From: Thalassomonas actiniarum
Lineage (GTDB): Bacteria > Pseudomonadota > Gammaproteobacteria > Enterobacterales > Alteromonadaceae
Assembly (NCBI RefSeq): GCF_000948975.2
Contig: NZ_CP059735.1
Location: 6,074,603-6,138,602, forward strand
DNA length: 64,000 nucleotides
Direction: 5' to 3'
Shown here: piece by piece, positions 28,129 to 39,367 of the stretch
How the letters are laid out: every line of letters starts with the position of its first letter
How positions within the stretch are numbered: position 1 is the first letter of the stretch
Translations under genes and position numbers: made by a program
Notes under the pieces: model-generated
Databases searched by the model: none
What the model was told of the DNA's origin: nothing
The model's input: only the letters and a program-made list of their open reading frames with translations

Positions 28129-28997
28129 ATTCAGGTTTTTTCAATCAAAGCTGGTTGCGTTTAAACCGCTTTGTGACACACATGCAGCACAAACGAGCAA
28201 AAGGAGGATTACCAGCCAAGACAAGCATTCAGCATAAACGACGCCGGGGCTGCGTATATCTCATCGGCGCCGGCGCCGGCGATGTTGAACTGCTGACGGT
28301 TAAAGCCTATCGCCTATTGCAACAGGCAGATATTGTTTTATACGACTGGCTTGCCAATAAGGAGATACTCAAGATTTTACCGGCAAAAACCGAAACGGTT
28401 TTTGTCGGTAAAAGAGCCGGCCACCACAGCATGCCTCAGGAAAAAATTTGCCAACTGTTAACAGAGCACGCCCTTATGGGTAAACAGGTGGTGCGTTTAA
28501 AAGGCGGTGATCCCAGCATCTTCGGACGCCTGAATGAAGAAACCCGGGCGCTGTCAGCCCATGATATCCCTTTTGCCATCATACCGGGAATAACCGCCGC
28601 CAGCGGCTGCGCTGCCTATAGCGGCATACCGTTAACCGAACGCAGCTGCAGCCAGTCGGTACGCTTTGTTACTGCCCACTTTAGAAATCCGGCAGAGCAG
28701 CCGGACTGGCAAAACCTGGCTTCAAGCCGGGACACCCTGGTGTTTTATATGGGCTTAAACCGCATAACAGATATCGCCGCTCAGCTGATAGACCATGGTA
28801 TGGATAAACACCTGCCCATGGCCATTATCGACCAGGGCACCACCACAGGGCAGCAAGTATGCTGCACTACCCTTGGCAGCGTCGGTCAGCAACACTTATG
28901 GCATAGCTTTACCGGCCCCGCCCTGATCATTGTTGGCGAAGTGGTCAATAAACGGCAAAAGGTTAATTTACCCCTGCTGGCAAAGCAGCACTCATAG
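28125..28997 (+). CDS. cobA: Uroporphyrinogen-III C-methyltransferase
   Basis: This is a SAM-dependent methyltransferase that makes precorrin-2, the first step to the siroheme needed by NirB. The 290-residue protein carries a basic N-terminal extension of about 40 residues, then the SUMT domain: VYLIGAGAGDVELLTVKA, VRLKGGDPSIFGR and PGITAASGCAAY. The usual GAGPGD loop reads GAGAGD here. The ATG lies within the end of nasA (ATGA overlap) and has a GAAGAGG site. The later dehydrogenase and ferrochelatase steps must be encoded elsewhere. A cobA gene ending a nitrate operon is also seen in P. aeruginosa. Confidence 0.92.
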   Translation: MNSGFFNQSWLRLNRFVTHMQHKRAKGGLPAKTSIQHKRRRGCVYLIGAGAGDVELLTVKAYRLLQQADIVLYDWLANKEILKILPAKTETVFVGKRAGHHSMPQEKICQLLTEHALMGKQVVRLKGGDPSIFGRLNEETRALSAHDIPFAIIPGITAASGCAAYSGIPLTERSCSQSVRFVTAHFRNPAEQPDWQNLASSRDTLVFYMGLNRITDIAAQLIDHGMDKHLPMAIIDQGTTTGQQVCCTTLGSVGQQHLWHSFTGPALIIVGEVVNKRQKVNLPLLAKQHS

Positions 28998-29145
28998 GCT
29001 AAGCTTAAACTGAATTAAATATTATTTTCGTTAAAATCAGGGCTATGGCAATAAAAATGGCTAACATTGAAGTAGCAAGCCATGACAGATAGCACAGCTG
29101 CAGCAGGCAAAAGCAAATAAATCACGAACAGCAAAAGGACTTATC

Positions 29146-29292
29146 ATGAATTTATTGTTCAACCGGCATCATTTTATCTTAAACAACACCCGCCAAAGCA
29201 GATTCAGAGGTCCTCTTTTCGGCTCTACAACAAAAATCCTTGATATATATCAAGGATTTCCACCAAATAACCGGCAGCCAGATACAGCTTGA
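29146..29292 (+). CDS. Possible 48-codon small ORF ahead of the porin
   Basis: An ATG with a good AAAGGA ribosome site six bases upstream opens a 48-codon frame ending at 29292. The product is basic and polar, with no signal peptide or helix that suggests a function. The frame runs through both FNR boxes, so it would be translated only from RNA that starts upstream of them. It may be a read-through leader peptide or chance. Confidence 0.2.
   Translation: MNLLFNRHHFILNNTRQSRFRGPLFGSTTKILDIYQGFPPNNRQPDTA
29234..29259 (+). promoter_or_regulatory. FNR box 1, inside a perfect 26-base palindrome
   Basis: TTGATATATATCAA at 29240-29253 is an exact FNR consensus (TTGAT-N4-ATCAA). The symmetry extends six further bases on each side. 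Its centre is 49 bases upstream of the second box. Confidence 0.75.
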
Positions 29293-29302
29293 TTTAAATC
29301 AA
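29289..29302 (+). promoter_or_regulatory. FNR box 2 upstream of the porin
   Basis: TTGATTTAAATCAA is another exact FNR consensus, centred 158 bases before the porin ATG. If it sits at -41.5, transcription would start near 29337 and box 1 would sit at about -90.5, a common FNR arrangement. CRP has a different core (TGTGA), so FNR or a close relative is preferred. Confidence 0.78.
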
Positions 29303-29453
29303 CTTGTTTTATCCGGCCCGTGAGAAAATATCGGCCATAAAAATAAAAACCAGGGCTTACAGCTCCGCGGTTACTAATAAGCTGTCAATAGCGCTAATTC
29401 GCTAATGTACTAAATACCAAAGTATTCTTAACACTAATGTCAAAGGAATAACT

Positions 29454-30656
29454 ATGAAATCTCTCGTAAATACGTTATCCACTTCTTTAATCGCAGCAGC
29501 GGTATTAACTGCGCCGGTAACCTTTGCAGGACAAACTGCGGTCGCCGACGGTGTGAAAAAAGCCCTGGGCGACAGTAAAGTCAACCTCAGTTTCCGCGCC
29601 CGTTTTGAAAATGTCGACCAGGACAATATCAAAGATGATGCCAGCGCTCTGACCCTTAAAAGCCGGATCACGGTAAAAACCGGCGCCTATAACGGCTTTT
29701 CCGTCGGCGCCGAAGTAGATAACGTCACGGCCATAGTGGACAACTATAACAGCACCCGCAATGGTGAAACCAAATACCCGGTGATTGCCGATCCGGAAGG
29801 AACAGACGTCAACCAACTCTATCTGCAATTTAAAGGCTCTAAGGCAAGCTTTACCGCCGGCCGCCAGCGTATTCTCCACAGCGGCCAGCGTTTTGTCGGC
29901 GGTGTCGGCTGGCGCCAGAACGAGCAAACCTATGACGGCTACCGTTTAACCTATAAAGCCAGCGATGCTTTCACCCTGGATTACAGCTATGTCTATAACA
30001 TCAACAAGATCTTCGGTCCGCGCGGCGGAGCATCGGATGAAGACGGTGAATTCCATCTGACCAATGCCGTTTACAAGGTCAACAAAGATCATAAACTGAG
30101 CGGTTTTGCCTACCTGCTCGAATATGATCACAATGACAACAAGTCCACGTCAACCTACGGCATCGGCTATAACGGCAAATTCGGCGGCATTTTTGCCAAC
30201 GCCAGCTATGCCAGACAAAGCGACTATAAAGACAGCAACAAAGATTTCGATGCCGATTACCTCAACCTGGAGCTGGGCACTAAATTAGGCCAGGTGAAAG
30301 TACTGGCGGGTTATGAATTATTAGGCAGTGACAATGGTGTCGGTTTTACCACCCCGCTGGCTACCCTGCATAAATACCAGGGTTTTGCCGATAAATTCTT
30401 AGCCACCCCGGGGGCTGGTATCGAAGATATTTACTTTACCGCCAAAACCAAGGTTTCCGGCATTAAGTTAAGCGCCACCTATCATGATTTTTCTGCCGAT
30501 GAAGGCAATGCCGACTGGGGCTCTGAAATTGATCTGGTTGCCGCCTATGCCGTCGATAAAAACTATAGCGTATTGTTGAAATACGCCAGCTATGATGCCG
30601 ACGACCATAGTACAGACACAGATAAAATCTGGTTCCAGGTAGCTGCTAAGTTCTAA
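29454..30656 (+). CDS. Outer-membrane porin-like beta-barrel
   Basis: This is a 400-residue exported protein with a signal peptide cleaved near TFAGQ. The body alternates hydrophobic and polar residues with many aromatic-ended strands (SFRARFENV; YDGYRLTYKASDAF; FQVAAKF) and ends in Phe, as outer-membrane barrels do. The long acidic loops suggest a general or anion porin; some relatives are annotated as alginate-export family. It follows the nitrate operon on the same strand but has its own FNR-type control and a strong terminator, so a role in nitrate or nitrite passage under low oxygen is plausible but unproven. Confidence 0.82.
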   Translation: MKSLVNTLSTSLIAAAVLTAPVTFAGQTAVADGVKKALGDSKVNLSFRARFENVDQDNIKDDASALTLKSRITVKTGAYNGFSVGAEVDNVTAIVDNYNSTRNGETKYPVIADPEGTDVNQLYLQFKGSKASFTAGRQRILHSGQRFVGGVGWRQNEQTYDGYRLTYKASDAFTLDYSYVYNINKIFGPRGGASDEDGEFHLTNAVYKVNKDHKLSGFAYLLEYDHNDNKSTSTYGIGYNGKFGGIFANASYARQSDYKDSNKDFDADYLNLELGTKLGQVKVLAGYELLGSDNGVGFTTPLATLHKYQGFADKFLATPGAGIEDIYFTAKTKVSGIKLSATYHDFSADEGNADWGSEIDLVAAYAVDKNYSVLLKYASYDADDHSTDTDKIWFQVAAKF

Positions 30657-30680
30657 ACCGGGCTTAGGGTTCCCTCACCA

Positions 30681-30708
30681 GCCATGCCGGTCATCCGGCA
30701 TGGTTTTT
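30681..30708 (+). terminator. Rho-independent terminator after the porin
   Basis: CCATGCCGG and CCGGCATGG form a nine-base stem with the loop TCAT, followed by TTTTT. Confidence 0.9.
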
Positions 30709-30815
30709 CCTTTCCCCTGCCAAGCCCAAGCAAAGAAAGTCCGTGTAATCTTGCCACCCCCGGATTAGAATAGCCTGCTTTAATTTCACCGCCCGGCTAT
30801 TAAAAGGTTACTCCC

Positions 30816-31397
30816 TTGCTGTTAATGATCGACAATTACGACTCTTTCACCTTCAACCTGGTGCATTATTTCCAGTCCCTGGGACAAGAAGTGCTGGTTA
30901 GACGAAACGATGATCTCAGCTTAAATGACATAGCCAAACTTGCTCCCCGTTATATAGTGATCTCCCCCGGCCCCTGCACCCCGGATGATGCCGGCATCTC
31001 GCTTGAGGTTGTTGCCCGCTATGGCGGTAAAGTCCCCCTGTTGGGTGTTTGCCTGGGACATCAGTGTATCGCCCAGCATTTTGGCGCTAAGGTTGAAAAG
31101 GCGGCACAAGTGATGCACGGTAAAACCAGCAAGATAGGCCATAACAACCGGGGACTGTTCCAGGGATTAAAAAATCCTTTACAGGTCACCCGTTATCATT
31201 CGCTGATCGTCAACCCGGATAGCTTGCCCGAATGCCTGGAAATCAGCGCCTGGTACGACAATCCCGATACAGACAAGAGAGAAATTATGGCATTGCAACA
31301 CAAAGAACTTGCCATTGCCAGTGTACAGTTTCATCCCGAGTCCATTTTAACCGAGCAGGGACATACCCTGCTGGAAAACTTTTTAAACCGGTATTAA
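30816..31397 (+). CDS. pabA: Aminodeoxychorismate/anthranilate synthase glutaminase subunit
   Basis: This is a 193-residue class I glutamine amidotransferase that supplies ammonia for p-aminobenzoate (or anthranilate) synthesis. It has the family start [13 protein letters not shown], the nucleophile elbow GVCLGHQ and the catalytic His and Glu in QFHPES. A TTG start at 30816 fits an AAAAGG site at the right distance; an ATG three codons later is too far from it. The neighbourhood pabA, HDOD, argD/astC suggests pabA, as in E. coli where pabA adjoins argD. Possible dual use as trpG is not excluded. Confidence 0.85.
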   Translation: MLLMIDNYDSFTFNLVHYFQSLGQEVLVRRNDDLSLNDIAKLAPRYIVISPGPCTPDDAGISLEVVARYGGKVPLLGVCLGHQCIAQHFGAKVEKAAQVMHGKTSKIGHNNRGLFQGLKNPLQVTRYHSLIVNPDSLPECLEISAWYDNPDTDKREIMALQHKELAIASVQFHPESILTEQGHTLLENFLNRY

Positions 31398-31503
31398 CGA
31401 CAACAAAAACTGAAGCGAATTCCTTTTTTACAAAAACTTATGTAACCTTGGCTGCAACAAATGTTTAAACCTTCTTAATTAAAGAACCAATTGCACTTTA
31501 ACT

Positions 31504-32649
31504 ATGTTGATTTTTGAAAATAACAAGACCCTGGCTAACCTCTATCAACGGGCGCTGAGCTTATATATCAGTAAAGAGTTTGCCAATAAAGCCGTCGGTC
31601 AGGTTAAATCGACAGAGAAACAACATAGCGAACAAACCTTCAGCCGCCGGGAACTATTAGAAGTTGAAGAGCAGGCCAAACAGGATAAAATCATCGCCGA
31701 GCACGGCGAAAAACATTTTCGCGACCAGGTGATGTCGGTTTTTTTCAGTAAACTGACCACAGAAGTGATGGCGGAATTTGACCAAAAAGAACACTTTTAC
31801 CGGCATTTTCTCAACCTGGAAGACGCCGCCCCGACCATTTTAGAAATCTTGTCGCTGCCCTCGGCTTCCATAAACCGTATTACCCCGCTGATCAAATTAC
31901 TGCCCTGGCTGGCCGGCGATTTAGTTAACCTGGTAAACAAACCCCAATACCGTAAAAGGGCCGATGTCAAAGTCAGCGATGCCAACCTGGCCATTAGCTA
32001 TGTCGGCCTGGATAACCTCAAACTGATAGTGCCGACCTTTATTCTCAAACATACGCTGCCGATCACCACAGATCCCTATCCGCTGATGAAAAGAAAACTG
32101 TGGAATGACAGCCTGTCGGTGGCCCTGGCTGCCAAAGTGCTGGCAGAACACAATGAACTGGACTGGTATAGTGCTTTTGCCGCCGCCATCCTGTCTAATA
32201 TCGGTTATCTCGCGGTGATCACCTGTTTTTTAAGCAAGTTCAATGAAATGCATAACGCAGAATTGCGCCAGGCATATGAAAGCCGGGACAAACGCTTGCA
32301 TGATTTACTGGTCCAGGCGGAAATCTCACCACAATTGTTGCTGAAAATGATGACAGAACACAGCAGTAAGGTCGGCGCCGACCTGATCGAACTGATGCGT
32401 TTTGACCGGCTTGAGGTCACTGAGCCGGTTTTTGATCTCGCCTATGCCAGCGAGCTGCAGAAAATGTCGCCGGTGGCGCAAGTGGTTGCCAAGGCACGCA
32501 CTTATGTCGCTTACCGCTCCCTGGCCAGGGAAGATCTGATTGATAAAAATGAAGCCAAGGCATTATTAACGGCGGTGAACTTCAGCCCGAAAGAAATTGC
32601 CTTGCTGAAAAAAAGCGATATCGATCATATCAAATTAAATTTCAATTAA
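31504..32649 (+). CDS. HDOD-domain signalling protein
   Basis: This is a 381-residue cytoplasmic protein with an HDOD domain over about residues 100-310 (LSLPSASINRITPLIKLLPW; SVALAAKVLAEHNELDWYSAFAAAILSNIGYLA). Here the HD-type metal ligands are only partly recognisable, as is usual for HDOD proteins. An N-terminal charged helix region (about 20-85) precedes it. Such proteins act in signal relay, often with cyclic-di-GMP systems, but the partner is unknown. The 3' end of the gene appears to be duplicated, in degraded form, 127 bases downstream. Confidence 0.8.
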   Translation: MLIFENNKTLANLYQRALSLYISKEFANKAVGQVKSTEKQHSEQTFSRRELLEVEEQAKQDKIIAEHGEKHFRDQVMSVFFSKLTTEVMAEFDQKEHFYRHFLNLEDAAPTILEILSLPSASINRITPLIKLLPWLAGDLVNLVNKPQYRKRADVKVSDANLAISYVGLDNLKLIVPTFILKHTLPITTDPYPLMKRKLWNDSLSVALAAKVLAEHNELDWYSAFAAAILSNIGYLAVITCFLSKFNEMHNAELRQAYESRDKRLHDLLVQAEISPQLLLKMMTEHSSKVGADLIELMRFDRLEVTEPVFDLAYASELQKMSPVAQVVAKARTYVAYRSLAREDLIDKNEAKALLTAVNFSPKEIALLKKSDIDHIKLNFN

Positions 32650-32782
32650 TTTTGCTTGATGAGCAAAACTCAAAGATAAGCCCTGGCGCTTATCCCCCCT
32701 AACAGCATTCATCCCGCAAAAGCTAACCTTGCTGAAAAAATCAACAGCAGGCAGAGCAAATTAAATTGCAATTAATTTTGAT
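32601..32782 (+). repeat. Degenerate direct repeat of the HDOD gene 3' end
   Basis: CTTGCTGAAAAAA and AAATTAAATT/CAATTAATTTTG segments, in the same order and about 18 bases apart, occur at 32601-32656 and again at 32728-32782. The second copy is out of gene. The gap 32650-33037 also contains dyads GATAAGC/GCTTATC (32675-32694) and GGCGGAA/TTCCGCC (32837-32857), both without a T-run. Confidence 0.5.
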
Positions 32783-33037
32783 TAATTATGAAAGCCAAGC
32801 GACCCGAAGATTTTTAAAGGCAGCTATTAAGGCGGGGGCGGAAGTTATATTTCCGCCTCAAGGCGGGGCAAAATAATTATGCAACTTAACTGAATAAAAA
32901 CAGCAAACCCCCTATTTATCAAGGGCTAGAGCAAGATTTCACAAGACATAATTGCATTATTCTGACATACTAACCGTCTATTTTTTATCTGTTATAGCAA
33001 AAGAGATAACAGTCTCTGTAAACATGAGGATTAGTAA

Positions 33038-34254
<1,217 letters not shown>

Positions 34255-34255
<1 letters not shown>

Positions 34256-34300
34256 CCGGTAAGTGCTTATCGCTTACCGGTAGTTGCCGGTAAGCGCCCT
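34255..34300 (+). promoter_or_regulatory. Two mutually exclusive hairpins between astC and astA
   Basis: Three arms share CCGGTAAG or its complement. Arm 1 (34255-34265) can pair with arm 2 (34271-34281). Arm 2 (34271-34280) can instead pair perfectly over ten bases with arm 3 (34287-34296), which is followed by CCCTTTT and so resembles a terminator. This could reduce astA-astD expression relative to astC. Confidence 0.5.
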
Positions 34301-34322
34301 TTTCACCGATTGAGAAAATTCT

Positions 34323-35339
34323 ATGATTATTATACGCCCTATTCAAAACAGCGATTATGAGTCCCTGCACCGTATTGCTGTCGAATCAGGACACGGTTTT
34401 ACATCACTGCCGGTTAATGAAGAGTTATTAAGAAAACGCATCTCGCGTGCCGAAGCATCTTTTACCAAAGAAGTAACTCAACCGGGAGATGAAGGATACC
34501 TTTTTGTGATGGAAGATACCGAAACCGGTACCGTTGTCGGCACCAGCGGCATCGAAGCCGCGGTAGGCCTGGATGACGCCTTCTATCACTATCACCTGGG
34601 CAAGGTGGTACACAGCTCGCGTGAGTTAGGTATTTACAACACGGTGGAAACCCTGGCCCTGTGTAATGACTACACCGGTGCTTCCGAGATCTGTACCTTA
34701 TTTTTAAGCGAAGGCCACAGGAAAAACAATAACGGCCGCTTCCTGTCCCGGTTCCGTTTCCTGTTTATTGCCGAGCATACCGAACGTTTCTCCGAGACAG
34801 TGATCGCCGAAATGCGCGGCGTTTCGGACGAACAGGGCCGTTCGCCTTTCTGGGACTGGTTAGAAGAGCATTTCTTCTCACTCGATTTCCCGACGGCAGA
34901 TTACCTCACCGGCATAGGCAAAAAAGAGTTTATCGCCGAACTGATGCCGAAATACCCGATTTATGTCAACCTGCTCAGCGACGAAGCACAAAAGGTGATC
35001 AACAAGGTACACACCAAAACCGTACCGGCCCTGCGCCTGCTTGAAGCAGAAGGTTTTGCCCGCCGCGGTTATGTCGATATTTTCGATGGCGGTCCTACGG
35101 TAGAAGCCAGCCGGGAATCGATCAAAACCGTACGCGACAGCAACAAATGCCAGGTGATTATCGGCGACGTCAGCGACACGGAAAATTATATTATCTGTAA
35201 TACTAAGGTTGAGCAATTTAGAGGGGTACAGGTAAGTGCCTCATTAAGAGCCACCGCCAATCAGGTGGTGATCAGCCAGGAAGCAGCCGATGCATTACAG
35301 GTAGGCGAAGGCGACTGGGTGCGCCTGATCGCCAACTAA
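34323..35339 (+). CDS. astA: Arginine N-succinyltransferase
   Basis: AstA transfers succinyl from succinyl-CoA to arginine, the first step of the ammonia-producing AST pathway. The 338-residue protein has the expected length and family segments (IIRPIQNSDYESLHRIA near the start; LFLSEGHRKNNNGRFLSRFR; FWDWLEEHFFSLDFPTADYL). It lies between astC and astD. astB and astE are not in the window. Confidence 0.95.
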   Translation: MIIIRPIQNSDYESLHRIAVESGHGFTSLPVNEELLRKRISRAEASFTKEVTQPGDEGYLFVMEDTETGTVVGTSGIEAAVGLDDAFYHYHLGKVVHSSRELGIYNTVETLALCNDYTGASEICTLFLSEGHRKNNNGRFLSRFRFLFIAEHTERFSETVIAEMRGVSDEQGRSPFWDWLEEHFFSLDFPTADYLTGIGKKEFIAELMPKYPIYVNLLSDEAQKVINKVHTKTVPALRLLEAEGFARRGYVDIFDGGPTVEASRESIKTVRDSNKCQVIIGDVSDTENYIICNTKVEQFRGVQVSASLRATANQVVISQEAADALQVGEGDWVRLIAN

Positions 35340-35379
35340 CACACGTTTTTATCAATGTATGCTTTGCTCTGTTAAATGA

Positions 35380-36873
<1,494 letters not shown>

Positions 36874-36930
36874 TCATCACAGGCTAAAGTGTATAATTTG
36901 CTTATGCTATTAAGCTACACCAGACAAACA

Positions 36931-36954
36931 GCCGGGCTGCGGCCCGGTTTTTTT
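36931..36954 (+). terminator. Rho-independent terminator of the ast genes
   Basis: CCGGGC pairs with GCCCGG across TGCG, followed by eight T (TTTTTTTT). Confidence 0.9.
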
Positions 36955-37020
36955 AAGAACATAGACCAAATCTGATTCCTTGTCGGATTTTTCGCATGCC
37001 CGTTTGCCGCTAATTCTGCC

Positions 37021-37094
37021 TTACTTTAAATAAACGCTTTAGGTAAAAGCTTTAAAGTAAAACTTTCAGAAATAAATTTTAAAGTAAAAACTTT
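37021..37094 (+). repeat. Three copies of a TTTAAAGTAA element upstream of the DUF1338 gene
   Basis: The element occurs inverted at 37021-37030 (TTACTTTAAA) and direct at 37051-37060 and 37078-37087. The two direct copies extend to TTTAAAGTAAAA(A)CTTT. The spacing is 27-30 bases. This looks like an operator cluster in an AT-rich promoter region; the regulator is unknown. Confidence 0.45.
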
Positions 37095-37207
37095 AAAATC
37101 ATCATTTTGAAACCATCCGAAGCTCAGCCGCAAGCCAGCCTGCAACCCCGGATTCAACCTTTTTATTTACTGAAGTTATTCTTTTTAAGCATTACTAGGA
37201 TATGATT

Positions 37208-38005
37208 ATGACCTCTAAAATCACTGCCTTGTTCGATAACATCTGGAAAAATTACCTGGATGTCACCCCTTCTGCCAAGCAGGTACACCAACTGCTGGGT
37301 TCAGGTAACGATGTCATCAACGACCACGTGGCCTACCGCACCTTTAACCTGGAAAAGGTTAACCTGGACAAGTTAGCAGCTCACCTGCTGGCCCTGGGAT
37401 ACAAGGAATGCGGCGAGTACCACTTCGAAGCCAAGAAACTGTACGCCAAACACTTCGAGCACAGCGACAGCACCTTGCCGAAAGTATTTATCAGCGAATT
37501 ATTAGTTGAGCAATTATCCGAGCAGGCACAAGCCATCATCCATAAGCTGGTTGACGGCCTGGATGACGATATCGCGGCACGCGAAGACTTCCTTTACAGC
37601 GGTGCACCCTGGCAGGTAAGCTCAACCGAGTATCAGGCCCTGCTTGACGAAAGTGAATACGCTGCCTGGCTTGCCGCCTGGGGCTATCGCGCCAATCACT
37701 TCACCGTCAGCATCAACCACCTGGAAAACTTTGACACCATAGAAGCGGTCAATGAAGCCGTAAAACAAGGCGGTTTCAAACTTAATACTTCCGGCGGTGA
37801 AATCAAAGGTGATGAAGCGGTGAAACTTGAGCAGAGTTCGACCCTGGCCGATAAAGCCGAAGTCGCCTTCAGCGATAAAACCATGGCAATCCCAAGCTGT
37901 TTTTACGAGTTCGCCAAGCGTTATCCGTTAACCGACGGTGAATTATATTCAGGTTTTGTCGCCGCTTCTGCCGACAAGATTTTTGAAAGCACCAACGCCG
38001 CCTAA
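37208..38005 (+). CDS. DUF1338-family protein (HglS-like, probable metal-dependent oxygenase fold)
   Basis: This is a 265-residue protein of the DUF1338 family. The long relative HglS of Pseudomonas putida converts 2-oxoadipate to D-2-hydroxyglutarate in lysine breakdown. Visible segments are VINDHVAYRTFN (a probable metal His), WGYRANHFTVSINHLENF (a second His) and PSCFYEFAKRYP near the end. The second in-frame ATG (37208) was chosen because AGGA lies seven bases before it but only one base before the first. This is the short form, so the exact substrate is unknown. The position after astCAD suggests amino acid catabolism. Confidence 0.8.
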   Translation: MTSKITALFDNIWKNYLDVTPSAKQVHQLLGSGNDVINDHVAYRTFNLEKVNLDKLAAHLLALGYKECGEYHFEAKKLYAKHFEHSDSTLPKVFISELLVEQLSEQAQAIIHKLVDGLDDDIAAREDFLYSGAPWQVSSTEYQALLDESEYAAWLAAWGYRANHFTVSINHLENFDTIEAVNEAVKQGGFKLNTSGGEIKGDEAVKLEQSSTLADKAEVAFSDKTMAIPSCFYEFAKRYPLTDGELYSGFVAASADKIFESTNAA

Positions 38006-38087
38006 TCGCCAGCGGCAATGAAATATCGGCCCGCTGTTGGCTGATATTAGCAAACAGCCGGCCAGGCACTTTAACCGCTGTTTACCC

Positions 38088-38112
38088 ATAAGCCCTGAAA
38101 TTCAGGGCTTAT
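38088..38112 (+). terminator. Terminator-like palindrome after the DUF1338 gene
   Basis: A 12-base stem (ATAAGCCCTGAA with its complement) ends in TTAT and is followed by TTCTTT, a weak T-run. The remaining gap to 38323 holds nothing else recognised. Confidence 0.65.
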
Positions 38113-38323
38113 TTCTTTGTGCCGATTAGCCGCAACATGCAGAAGCAAACCTTAAAACCGCAGTATTATCAACCGACACCAACAGCTGACGGATAGGCGG
38201 ACAGCTAAAAACTGATTTACGCTTTCGATCTAAGCAAAAAAGCTATTTATTGAATATCAACCATAACTTAGAGTAAAGTAGCCGCTATAATTAATCCTAA
38301 AGCCGGACGCTGACGACATTATT

Positions 38324-38710
38324 ATGGTTACCAATACCCAAGGTTATATGCATATTATTGAGTACTTAACTGAGCACCTGAGCATCTTTGAGAGTTCAGA
38401 AGAAGAGTTGACCGCCAATCCGACTCCGGCAAAAGCCAGCCACAGCTCAATAATGTCGATGATAGAGGAAGAATTAAGCGAGCAGATCATCATGGTTTGC
38501 AGCCAGAATACCGAGTTAACCTTTAACCAAAGGAATATGATCATCCGGGAAGTTGACGAAATCGTTTATGATCTGGAAGAAATTCTCTCCGGCATTATCA
38601 ATAACCAGGTCACCGAAGAGCAACTCAATTTTATCGTCGAATTTGCCGGCTTAATTAAGAACTTGTTCGATACCGAAATTAACTCCCCTGAATTTCAAAG
38701 CATAGAATAA
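38324..38710 (+). CDS. Small acidic helical protein, probably DUF3802
   Basis: This is a 128-residue acidic, mostly helical protein without signal peptide or membrane helix. The N-terminus (GYMHIIEYLTEHLSIFE) and the middle (EVDEIVYDLEEILSGI) resemble the uncharacterised DUF3802 family of marine gammaproteobacteria; this is from memory and not confirmed. It stands alone, with noncoding DNA on both sides. Confidence 0.65.
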   Translation: MVTNTQGYMHIIEYLTEHLSIFESSEEELTANPTPAKASHSSIMSMIEEELSEQIIMVCSQNTELTFNQRNMIIREVDEIVYDLEEILSGIINNQVTEEQLNFIVEFAGLIKNLFDTEINSPEFQSIE

Positions 38711-38895
38711 CCCTAAAGAGCAGATCTTTTCTCCAGCAACATTGCCGCCTCAGCACCACAGCCAGCTCTCCAGCATTAGCCGCCGATAAACCCCTTAACC
38801 TGCCCCGTGAAAGCTGCCAGCTTTTTTCTGGCCTGGCAGCACGGCCTTGGTTAGAATAGCGCTAAACTAACCAAGCATAAAAAGAGAATAGCGCC

Positions 38896-39303
38896 ATGAA
38901 AGCAAGTGTAAAATGGGTTTCTGACGAGTTGTTTCTGGGCACATCAGAAAGCGGTCATAGTATAGTGTTAGATGCCAATAACGGTGAACTGGCCCCGAGC
39001 CCGATGGAGAATGTTTTGATCTCCCTGGGGGGATGCTCTTCGGTGGATGTGGTCAGTATTTTAAAGAAATCCCGCCAGAAAATAGCCGGCTGTCATGTGG
39101 ATATCACAGGAACACGCGTTGACAGCATCCCTAAGCTCTTTTCAGACATACATTTGCATTTTGTGGTTACAGGTAGGGATATCAGTGAAAAGCAGGTAGA
39201 AAGGGCTGTGAACCTCTCTGCTGACAAATACTGCTCGGTGGCCTTGATGCTAAACAAGTCGGTCAATATCACTCACGACTTTGAAATCATCGACCAGGAC
39301 TGA
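38896..39303 (+). CDS. yhfA: OsmC-family protein YhfA
   Basis: This is a 135-residue OsmC/Ohr-fold protein with strong similarity to E. coli YhfA (APSPMENVLISLGGCSSVDV; SADKYCSVALML; NITHDFEI). The two conserved cysteines (GGC, KYC) match the redox pair of the superfamily, although YhfA itself has no proven peroxidase role. It converges on prkB; in E. coli yhfA also neighbours prkB, so the pair is conserved. Confidence 0.92.
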   Translation: MKASVKWVSDELFLGTSESGHSIVLDANNGELAPSPMENVLISLGGCSSVDVVSILKKSRQKIAGCHVDITGTRVDSIPKLFSDIHLHFVVTGRDISEKQVERAVNLSADKYCSVALMLNKSVNITHDFEIIDQD

Positions 39304-39367
39304 TCTCAAGCCGGTAAACCGCTCACACACCGGCCGGTCAGCAAGCGCTCTCCGGCCGGATAAGCTT

